A DNA stretch of 64,000 bases. It comes from Clostridium uliginosum. Lineage in GTDB: Bacteria; Bacillota; Clostridia; Clostridiales; Clostridiaceae. The first letter of the stretch is position 1; every line of letters starts with the position of its first letter. This document shows positions 7,614-14,623 of this stretch, one piece after another. The stretch spans positions 62,001 to 126,000 of the forward strand of contig NZ_FOMG01000006.1 in assembly GCF_900112485.1 (NCBI RefSeq). The letters run 5' to 3'. The notes beneath the pieces are model-generated. The model saw only the letters and a list, made by a program, of their open reading frames with translations. It searched no databases and was not told the origin of the DNA. The translations under genes and the position numbers were made by a program.

Positions 7614-10160
7614 GTGATACAGGAAAAGGAACTAATAAAGGGACTTAGTACAAAGGAAGCAGAGAAAAGAATTAAAAACTTTGGGCTCAATGAACTTCAG
7701 CATAAAAAAAAGACATCAGCCTTTAAAATATTTCTTTCACAATTTAATGACTTTATTGTTTGGGTGTTAATTGCAGCAACAATAATTTCAGGAATAATTG
7801 GAGATAAAGCAGATGCAATTACTATACTAATTATAGTTTTTGTTAATGCAATATTAGGGTTTGCTCAAGAGTTTAAAACAGAGAAGTCATTAGAAGCATT
7901 AAAAGATTTAGCAGCGCCAACGTGTAAAGTCCTAAGAGATGGAAGCATAAAAATCATTAATTCTATATATTTAACAATTGGTGATGTAGTTATTGTAGAA
8001 GCTGGAGATAGAATACCAGCGGATGGTATGTTTATTGAAGGAATAGGAATAGTTGTAGATGAATCATTATTAACAGGAGAATCAGTAGGCGTTGATAAAG
8101 ATTCAAATAGAAAGAATAGTAAAGGGTATATGGGTACAACAATAGTTAAAGGAAGAGGTCTATTTAAGGTTGATTCTATTGGAATGAAAACTGAAATGGG
8201 GAAAATAGCACATTTACTTCAAAATATTGAGGAAGAAAAATCTCCTTTAAATAAAAGATTAGATTCACTTGGTAAGGTTTTAGTTATTATTTGTTTAGTA
8301 GTATGTTTCATTGTTACTGGAATGGGAATACTTCGTGGAAATGATATAACTGAAATGTTTTTACTTGGAGTAAGTTTAGCAGTAGCTGCTATTCCAGAAG
8401 GTTTAGCAGCTATTGTAACAGTGGCATTAGCACTCGGAGTATCGAGAATGCTAAAAAGAAATGCCTTAATAAGAAAGCTTCCAGCAGTAGAAACACTTGG
8501 ATGTACTTCAGTAATATGTTCTGATAAGACAGGAACTCTAACTCAAAATAAGATGACTGTAAAAGAAGCTTATTTAAATGGCAAAATATATGAATTAGAT
8601 AAAGAAAAACTAAATGATTATACTAAATTAATGAAAGCGCTTGTTTATTGTAATGATTGTAATTATGATTTTTCTAAGAAAAATATGAAAGAAGTGCTTC
8701 ATGGGGAGCCCACAGAAACTGCGTTAATAAATATGTTTTTTAAGGATGTAGCACCTCTTAGGGCTTTTGTATCAAATATTGAAAGAATATATGATATTCC
8801 TTTTGATTCAACAAGAAAGATGATGTCAGTAATAGTTAGGGAAGATGGTAAAGAATCTTGTTATGTTAAGGGAGCACCAGAGAGACTTATAGATAAATGT
8901 TCATTTATATTAGAAAACAATAAAATAAAGCCATTAACATATCAAAAGAAGAAACAAGTTTCGTCTTTTATTGAAGCAATGTCATCTAGAGCTTTAAGGT
9001 GTATAGCATGTGCTTATAAGGAAGAGGGATTAATTAAAAATGATAGGTTAGAAGAAAATCTTATATTTGTAGGAGTTGTAGGAAGCATTGATCCACCAAG
9101 AGAAGAAGCTAGAGATGCAGTTCTTAAATGTAAACTTGCAGGAATAAAACCTGTTATGATAACGGGAGATCATAAAAACACAGCACTTGCAATTGCCAAA
9201 GCTTTAAACATATGTAATAGTGAGGATCAAGTAATAACTGGAGAAGAAATTGAGAAAATAAATGATGATGAACTAGGTAAGAGGATAAATAAAATAAGAG
9301 TATTTGCTAGAGTTTCACCAAATCATAAATTAAGAATAGTTAGGGCATTTAAGAAAAAAGGTAATATAGTTGCTATGACAGGTGATGGTGTAAATGATGC
9401 ACCAGCAATAAAAGAATCAGATATTGGAATAGCAATGGGAATATCAGGGACTGATGTAACTAAAGAGGCATCATCAATGATTCTTATGGATGATAATTTT
9501 TCAACAATAGTAGCAGCCGTTGAAGAGGGTAGAATAATTTATGATAACATAAGAAAGTTTATAAGGTATCTTTTATCTTGTAACCTAGGAGAAGTGTTAA
9601 CAATGTTTTTAGCAACATTATTTTATCTTCCTAATCCATTAAGTCCAATACAAATTTTACTTGTAAATTTAGCTACTGATGGCCTTCCAGCCATAGCACT
9701 AGGAGTTGATCCAGCGGATAAAGATATAATGAGACAAACTCCAAGAGAAAAGGATGAAAGTATATTTGCTAGGGGATTAGTAGAAAAAATAGTAGTTAGA
9801 GGAACATTAATAGGAATATGTACATTATTATCATTTATGATAGGTAGATATTATGGAATGAATTTAGAGACTTGTAGAACTTTAGCATTATGTACATTAG
9901 TAATGTCACAATTAATACATGTATTTGAATGTAGATCAGAAAGACACTCTATTTTTGAAATTAAACTATTCACAAATCCATATTTAGTCGGAGCTGTATT
10001 AATATCAATAATAATGATTACAAGTGTTTTATATGTTCCATTTTTAAGAGGAATATTCCATACAGTACCATTATCTATTAGCCAATGGTTAATAGTAATG
10101 TTTTTCTCAGGAATAATAGCTCTAATAAATAGTGTATATCTCTTAATAAAAACTAAATAG
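7614..10160 (+). CDS. Cation-transporting P-type ATPase, P2A (calcium pump type)
   Basis: Membrane ATPase probably exporting Ca2+. All catalytic motifs are intact: TGES (A domain), CSDKTGTLT with the phosphorylated Asp304, KGAPE in the nucleotide domain, MITGDH and TGDGVNDAPA. Ion-site signatures are PEGLAA in M4, NLGE in M5 and NLATDGLPA in M6, as in SERCA/PacL-type pumps. 848 aa is full length with about ten membrane helices. The GTG start at 7614 follows GGGAGGG by 5 nt. No regulator is adjacent. Substrate is inferred from motifs; Mn2+ cannot be excluded. Confidence 0.88.
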   Translation: MIQEKELIKGLSTKEAEKRIKNFGLNELQHKKKTSAFKIFLSQFNDFIVWVLIAATIISGIIGDKADAITILIIVFVNAILGFAQEFKTEKSLEALKDLAAPTCKVLRDGSIKIINSIYLTIGDVVIVEAGDRIPADGMFIEGIGIVVDESLLTGESVGVDKDSNRKNSKGYMGTTIVKGRGLFKVDSIGMKTEMGKIAHLLQNIEEEKSPLNKRLDSLGKVLVIICLVVCFIVTGMGILRGNDITEMFLLGVSLAVAAIPEGLAAIVTVALALGVSRMLKRNALIRKLPAVETLGCTSVICSDKTGTLTQNKMTVKEAYLNGKIYELDKEKLNDYTKLMKALVYCNDCNYDFSKKNMKEVLHGEPTETALINMFFKDVAPLRAFVSNIERIYDIPFDSTRKMMSVIVREDGKESCYVKGAPERLIDKCSFILENNKIKPLTYQKKKQVSSFIEAMSSRALRCIACAYKEEGLIKNDRLEENLIFVGVVGSIDPPREEARDAVLKCKLAGIKPVMITGDHKNTALAIAKALNICNSEDQVITGEEIEKINDDELGKRINKIRVFARVSPNHKLRIVRAFKKKGNIVAMTGDGVNDAPAIKESDIGIAMGISGTDVTKEASSMILMDDNFSTIVAAVEEGRIIYDNIRKFIRYLLSCNLGEVLTMFLATLFYLPNPLSPIQILLVNLATDGLPAIALGVDPADKDIMRQTPREKDESIFARGLVEKIVVRGTLIGICTLLSFMIGRYYGMNLETCRTLALCTLVMSQLIHVFECRSERHSIFEIKLFTNPYLVGAVLISIIMITSVLYVPFLRGIFHTVPLSISQWLIVMFFSGIIALINSVYLLIKTK

Positions 10161-10201
10161 ATTAGCCATACTGACTCGTTATTTTTTTGAATATGCCTAA
10201 G
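10161..10201. repeat. Short family A derivative after the calcium ATPase
   Basis: ATTAGCCATACTGACTCG is joined directly to TTATTTTTTTGAATATGCCT: both element ends with most of the interior missing. It starts immediately after the TAG stop. Confidence 0.6.
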
Positions 10202-10204
10202 GCT

Positions 10205-10247
10205 AAATAGATGGCATACAATTGTTAAAATTGCATGCCATCTATTT
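10205..10247 (+). terminator. Hairpin downstream of the calcium ATPase
   Basis: AAATAGATGGCAT (10205-10217) pairs perfectly with ATGCCATCTATTT (10235-10247). The U-run is weak, so its role as a terminator is tentative. Confidence 0.5.
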
Positions 10248-10260
10248 ATTCAAACAAGAT

Positions 10261-10370
10261 TTAATATATATATGTTCTAATTAATCTAGTTCATATTTTT
10301 ATGTGTTATCTAAGATATAACATATTTTTAAAATTTAGATGAACAATCTTTTGTAAAACTTATATATAAA
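10261..10370. repeat. Palindromic repeat, family C
   Basis: Begins TTAATATATATATGTTCTAA and ends with ACTTATATATAAA, with GTTCAT and ATGAAC segments inside. Same ends as the copies at 10907 and 63165. It ends 2 nt from the stop of the minus-strand gene. Confidence 0.65.
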
Positions 10371-10372
10371 AA

Positions 10373-10801
10373 CTATCTTCTCATTTTAGTAGCTTGTTGA
10401 CGTGATCTTTTTATTTGACTATGATCTACAGGTACTAAATCTTTTTTTGTAGTAAGATTTAATACATTCATTATTTGAACTGCTTCAGTAGTATCTTTTT
10501 TCTTGATTTTTTCTCCCTTAATACCCATAATCATAACTTTATGACCTTGAGCTATAGAAATAAATTCAGGTTTCTTAAACCATCTATTTTTTTTATAAAA
10601 ACATTTAACTACTGATTTACCTACTTCAGGTTTAACAATAAGTTCTACTAGCATTGTATTAAATATTAAATAACTCTTTTCAATGATTTTCACAGATAAA
10701 ATTGTCCCAGCTGTACTTGTAATTCTATCTCCATATTTTTCAAGATAAGCATCTTGAAAATATTTACTAAATTTTCCGCTAAATTTTTCTTTTAAACTCA
10801 T
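10373..10801 (-). CDS. Hypothetical protein, 142 aa
   Basis: I do not recognise a family. The protein is basic, with a lysine/arginine-rich C-terminus (KRSRQQATKMRR) and no membrane segment. The middle (about 30-100) looks like alternating beta strands. A good AAGGAG Shine-Dalgarno lies 7 nt before the ATG on the minus strand. It is isolated: opposite strand to both neighbours, with family C repeats immediately before and after it. Reading-frame quality and codon use match the neighbours, so it is probably a real gene. Confidence 0.6.
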   Translation of the reverse strand: MSLKEKFSGKFSKYFQDAYLEKYGDRITSTAGTILSVKIIEKSYLIFNTMLVELIVKPEVGKSVVKCFYKKNRWFKKPEFISIAQGHKVMIMGIKGEKIKKKDTTEAVQIMNVLNLTTKKDLVPVDHSQIKRSRQQATKMRR

Positions 10802-10872
10802 ATGAATTCTCCTTTTTGTTAATGATTTATTTATTAAAAAATTATCCTATTATATCAAGCCTATTATATCAT

Positions 10873-10917
10873 AATATTTAATGAATTTATAATACAAACA
10901 TAAATTCATTAAATATA
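10873..10917. repeat. Palindrome upstream of the 142-aa gene
   Basis: ATTTAATGAATTTAT (10876-10890) pairs perfectly with ATAAATTCATTAAAT (10900-10914), extendable by 2 bp. It abuts the family C repeat. Confidence 0.6.
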
Positions 10918-10998
10918 TATGTTCTAATTAAGTTAATACATTTATAAATACTCTAAGATTTATAAATGTATTAACTTTATTGGAACTTATATATTATT
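10907..10998. repeat. Palindromic repeat, family C, with 20-bp perfect hairpin
   Basis: Left end AAATATATATGTTCTAATTA; right end TTGGAACTTATATATTATTA. Inside, positions 10930-10949 and 10958-10977 form a perfect 20-bp stem with an 8-nt loop. No ORF. Confidence 0.7.
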
Positions 10999-11044
10999 AA
11001 AAATTTTACTGCACATGTTTTTTATATTTAGGAAGTATTTTATA

Positions 11045-11207
11045 TTAGGCATATTAAAATATTTAACAAGTCAGTATGCTAGTCTATTTTAAGTCATACT
11101 GCGTCAATAAAACCAGCCCATAGATTGCTATGAGTTAATTTCATCTCCTTGTTTGACACCCAATATACGTCGCATCTTTGACTTGTTATTTTTTTTAATA
11201 TGCCTTA
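11045..11207. repeat. Palindromic element, family A, full length
   Basis: Starts TTAGGCATATTAAAATATTT and ends TTGTTATTTTTTTTAATATG followed by CCTTA. Shared inner blocks are AGTCATACTGCGTC and CTCCTTGTTTGACACCC. The central hairpin here is shortened to CATAG..CTATG. No ORF. Confidence 0.85.
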
Positions 11208-11299
11208 GTTTTAAATTATAAAAATTATTAAATTAAAATTTACAGAATAAAGTTGAAATATATAATATACTCAGTTACAATATAATAAAATAGAATAAC

Positions 11300-11387
11300 G
11301 TTGCTAGGGGTGCCATTTTTTTGGCTGAGAAGGAAAATATCCTAACTCTAATAACCTGATGTGGTTAGTACCATCGTAGGGAAGCAT
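11300..11387 (+). promoter_or_regulatory. TPP riboswitch (THI element)
   Basis: Contains the conserved THI-box blocks GGGGTGCC, GGCTGAGA, AACCTGATGTGGTTAGTACC and CGTAGGGAAGC. TGCT at the left and AGCA at the right close helix P1. It senses thiamine pyrophosphate and lies 137 nt before thiC, with an intrinsic terminator in between, so ligand binding should cause premature termination. Confidence 0.95.
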
Positions 11388-11414
11388 AATAATTATATAT
11401 TTAATTGTATTTTT

Positions 11415-11442
11415 AAGCTTGCTTTACGCAAGCTTTTTTTTT
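11415..11442 (+). terminator. Riboswitch expression-platform terminator
   Basis: AAGCTTGC (11415-11422), loop TTTAC, GCAAGCTT (11428-11435), then a T-run. It follows the TPP aptamer and precedes thiC. Confidence 0.9.
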
Positions 11443-11523
11443 ATATACAAATGCTAAACTAAGGTAGTTTTCACACCAAATAACAATAAAGAATTTTACA
11501 TAATATAAAAGGAGGAATTTTAA

Positions 11524-12831
11524 ATGAATTACACAACTCAAATGGATGCAGCTAAAAAAGGTATTATTACTCACGAGATGAAAGTTGTATCAGAAAAAGA
11601 AAATATCGATGTAGAGATTATTAGAGGATTAATTGCAGAGGGCAAGATTGTAATACCAGCTAATAAAAATCATAAGAATATTAGTGCAGAAGGCGTTGGA
11701 CAAGGCTTGAGAACAAAGATTAATGTTAATTTGGGAATTTCTAAAGATTGTCAAAATTTTGATTTAGAGTTAGAAAAGGTTCGTACTGCAATTGAGATGA
11801 AAGCTGAAGCAATTATGGATCTTTCAAACTATGGTAAAACAGAAGGTTTAAGAAAAAAAATTATAGATATTTCACCAGCTATGATTGGAACAGTTCCAAT
11901 ATATGATGCTTTAGGTTTTTATGATAAAGAATTAAAAGATATTACTGTAGATGAGTTTTTTGATGTAGTAGAGAAACATGGAAAAGATGGAGTAGACTTC
12001 ATAACAATTCATGCAGGAATCAATAAAGAAACTATTGAAACACTTAAGAGAAATAAAAGACTTACAAACATAGTATCAAGAGGTGGATCATTATTGTTTG
12101 CATGGATGGAATTGAATAAAAAAGAAAATCCATTTTATGAATACTTTGACAGATTATTAGATATATGTGCAAAATACGATATGACTATTTCATTAGGGGA
12201 TGCTTGTAGACCAGGATCACTTAATGATGCTACAGATGCATCTCAAATTAAAGAATTAATAACTTTAGGTGAATTGACAAAGAGAGCATGGGAGAAGAAT
12301 GTTCAAATTATAATTGAAGGACCAGGACATATGCCATTAAATGAAATTAAGGCAAATATGCTTCTTCAAAAAAAATTATGTTATGGAGCACCTTTTTATG
12401 TATTAGGACCTTTAGTTACAGATGTAGCTCCAGGATATGACCACATTACATCAGCAATAGGGGGAGCAATTGCAGCAACTTATGGTGCTGACTTTTTATG
12501 TTATGTAACACCTGCAGAACATTTAAGATTACCTAATTTAGAAGACATGAAAGAGGGTATTGTTGCAACTAGAATAGCAGCTCATGCAGCAGATATAGCT
12601 AAAGGTATTCCTAATGCAATTGATTGGGATAATGAAATGAGTGCAGCTAGAGCAGATTTAGATTGGGAAGGTATGATTGGCTTATCAATAGATCCTGAAA
12701 AAGCTAAAAGGTATAGAGAAGAATCAAAGCCACATGATGCAGAAACATGCACTATGTGTGGAAAAATGTGTTCAATGAGAACAATGAAAAAGATATTAAA
12801 TGGAGAAGATTTAAATATAATTAGAGATTAG
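11524..12831 (+). CDS. thiC: Phosphomethylpyrimidine synthase ThiC
   Basis: Radical SAM enzyme converting aminoimidazole ribotide to hydroxymethylpyrimidine phosphate for thiamine synthesis. 435 aa is the short form lacking the N-terminal extension of the enterobacterial enzyme. The C-terminal iron-sulfur ligands are Cys409, Cys412 and Cys416, read as CTMCGKMC. This is a CX2CX3C spacing rather than the CX2CX4C of E. coli. The start follows AAAGGAGG. It is solitary, with no other thi gene nearby, and is controlled by the upstream TPP riboswitch. The TAG stop coincides with the start of a repeat derivative. Confidence 0.96.
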   Translation: MNYTTQMDAAKKGIITHEMKVVSEKENIDVEIIRGLIAEGKIVIPANKNHKNISAEGVGQGLRTKINVNLGISKDCQNFDLELEKVRTAIEMKAEAIMDLSNYGKTEGLRKKIIDISPAMIGTVPIYDALGFYDKELKDITVDEFFDVVEKHGKDGVDFITIHAGINKETIETLKRNKRLTNIVSRGGSLLFAWMELNKKENPFYEYFDRLLDICAKYDMTISLGDACRPGSLNDATDASQIKELITLGELTKRAWEKNVQIIIEGPGHMPLNEIKANMLLQKKLCYGAPFYVLGPLVTDVAPGYDHITSAIGGAIAATYGADFLCYVTPAEHLRLPNLEDMKEGIVATRIAAHAADIAKGIPNAIDWDNEMSAARADLDWEGMIGLSIDPEKAKRYREESKPHDAETCTMCGKMCSMRTMKKILNGEDLNIIRD

Positions 12832-12866
12832 GCATACTGACTTGTTATTTATTTTAATGTGCCTTA
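12828..12866. repeat. Family A deletion derivative overlapping the thiC stop
   Basis: TTAGGCATACTGACTTGTTA then TTTATTTTAATGTGCCTTAA: the two element ends joined. The TAG of thiC is inside the left end. Confidence 0.7.
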
Positions 12867-12982
12867 AGGCATCTAAAAAAATAATAGTCCAATATTTCTA
12901 AGATAGCACACAAAAAATGGTAGATATAATTTGCTATGGATACTAGTGAAGTATACTTAAGAGTTTTATTATTTTTAAGGCA
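12865..12982. repeat. Diverged palindromic element (AAGGCATCT.. ends)
   Basis: Left end AAGGCATCTAAAAAAATAAT then AGTCCAATATT; right end GTTTTATTATTTTTAAGGC. Same left end as 43738 and as the reverse complement of the right end at 21100. No ORF. The remaining 12983-13337 region holds no gene I can support. Confidence 0.55.
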
Positions 12983-13343
12983 AAATTTTGGCAAACTTGC
13001 ATATAATAAAATAGTGCCAAATTTTAAATCAGAAATAATAAAACGTTAAAGTAAAATTCATGATGTATAACATTGCAAATATATCTACATTTTTAAGTAT
13101 AGATGAAATATAAGGGAAGAGGAGACAAAAAATAGAGATATGAATTCCTTTAGCGGCTAGTACTCAAAGTTTAGTATTAGCTATATTTTAGTTTGATAGA
13201 AAATAAAAGAAACAAGAAAAATTTTCTATAGACACAAAGATGACATAAATATGTTTTATACTGAATTTATAAGTTAGGGCAAAATATTTTTTTAATATAT
13301 AGTATAATGACATTATATGTTGGGTGTTTAGGGGGAGATTATA

Positions 13344-14303
13344 ATAGATATTAATATAAGACAAATTTGTGATGCAACTATAGATAATTATATAAATGCT
13401 AAAGAAAAATTGAGGTATGATGGGGATTATATTAACCATTTTTCAGCATTGCTTAATGGATATAACAATACAAAGATTTCATTTAATGAAATTAAGGAGA
13501 TAAGAAAATTTATAAATGATAATACATCGAGGATGTCTCCATTTAGAGGAGATATTTTATATATACTATCTTTTTTAATATTATCTAATGATAAAAATGC
13601 AAATAAAAATAAATTAGTGCTTGATATAATAGATGTATTTGATTTATTGGTAGCGGAAAATTTTAAGGCTTCTGAGTATTTAATTTTATCTGCATATTCA
13701 ATAGTACGATATGTAAACTTGGAGAGTAGAAGTGATATTATATATAAAACTAAGAGTATTTTTAATACTATAAAATCAAAGTATGGAAATGTAACAAAAG
13801 AAGATGATTATTTATTCTGTACTTTGTTAGCTATAAACTGTTCTGAATTTAACTCAATGACAGAATATATGGAATTGGTTTTTGAATATATGGCTGACTT
13901 AGATTTATTTTCAAATAATGGAGTTCAAGGATTGACTAATACAATATTATTAAACAGTGATGAAAATGCAGTATGTAAGATAGAAGAACTTTTAATTGCT
14001 TTAGAAAAAAATAATTTTAAGATAAGTCATCAATTTGTATGTGTATTAGGAGCTTTAGTGAAAGATCAAGATTTAAGAGAAAGTATGAATAATATGAGGG
14101 AAGTTGTAAATTATTTGTGCAGTGAAGAAAGTGAGTATGAATTCTATATAGATAAAGGATTCAGAGATATGATTGCACTTGTAATTGTTTTCATGAACAA
14201 AGGAGATAAAAATGCAAAGTATATAGATGAGTTATTGGCATTTAGCACATACTCATTTTTAGTAAGTAAAAATCAAGGAGTTTTTAATGAAATATTAGCT
14301 TAG
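13344..14303 (+). CDS. DUF4003-family protein with probable non-canonical start
   Basis: Helical protein resembling the DUF4003 family of Firmicutes, whose function is unknown; no membrane segment or catalytic motif is evident. The first canonical start in frame is the TTG at 13410, which has no Shine-Dalgarno. The frame stays open upstream with plausible coding sequence (IDINIRQICDATIDNYINAK), and a TAGGGGGAG Shine-Dalgarno at 13329-13337 points to initiation at ATA 13344 (or ATT 13338/13350). From there it is about 319 aa; from the TTG, 297 aa. The TAG stop lies in the left end of a repeat. Confidence 0.65.
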   Translation: MDINIRQICDATIDNYINAKEKLRYDGDYINHFSALLNGYNNTKISFNEIKEIRKFINDNTSRMSPFRGDILYILSFLILSNDKNANKNKLVLDIIDVFDLLVAENFKASEYLILSAYSIVRYVNLESRSDIIYKTKSIFNTIKSKYGNVTKEDDYLFCTLLAINCSEFNSMTEYMELVFEYMADLDLFSNNGVQGLTNTILLNSDENAVCKIEELLIALEKNNFKISHQFVCVLGALVKDQDLRESMNNMREVVNYLCSEESEYEFYIDKGFRDMIALVIVFMNKGDKNAKYIDELLAFSTYSFLVSKNQGVFNEILA

Positions 14304-14487
14304 GCATATAAAAGAAAATAACAAGTCAAAATGTAACTGATTTTTTATTTTGGCTATGTTTTAAAATATCAACATTCACTTAAAACATTCATTAGAATAA
14401 AAAGTAGTAAAATTTAATGATTAGTAATATAATTTTTAACTTAAATAACTAGCGTATTGCTAGTTATTTTTTTGAAATGTCCATAAA
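14300..14487. repeat. Composite palindromic element
   Basis: Left end TTAGGCATATAAAAGAAAAT and right end TTATTTTTTTGAAATGTCCA are of the A/B type. The interior instead carries GGCTATGTTTTAAAATATCA, the end sequence of the large hairpin at 49100-49328. The TAG of the DUF4003 gene is in the left end. Confidence 0.6.
14443..14475 (+). terminator. Terminator-like hairpin within the composite repeat
   Basis: AAATAACTAGC (14443-14453) pairs with GCTAGTTATTT (14459-14469) and continues into a T-run. It probably ends DUF4003 transcription. Confidence 0.6.
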
Positions 14488-14563
14488 TAAAAAAAAGTAT
14501 ATCTATTTTATGAGTTGAAGAATATTAATATTATATATTACTAATTTAAGGAGGAAACTGCTT

Positions 14564-14623
14564 TTGAAGATTTCAATAAAGTTTAAACCTTATAAAAAAC
14601 TTCAAAGTGGATATAATTTATGA
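14564..14623 (+). CDS. Possible 19-codon leader ORF upstream of the Lon-like gene
   Basis: TTG at 14564 lies 9 nt after a perfect AGGAGG (14549-14554). It opens a 19-codon frame (MKISIKFKPYKKLQSGYNL) whose TGA overlaps the ATG of the Lon-like gene as ATGA. The main gene has no good Shine-Dalgarno of its own, so coupled translation is likely. The peptide itself is basic and matches nothing I know. Confidence 0.45.
   Translation: MKISIKFKPYKKLQSGYNL

Noticed and set aside
13188..13439. 83-aa minus-strand ORF
   Set aside because: Overlaps the start of the DUF4003 gene; composition is that of AT-rich non-coding sequence.
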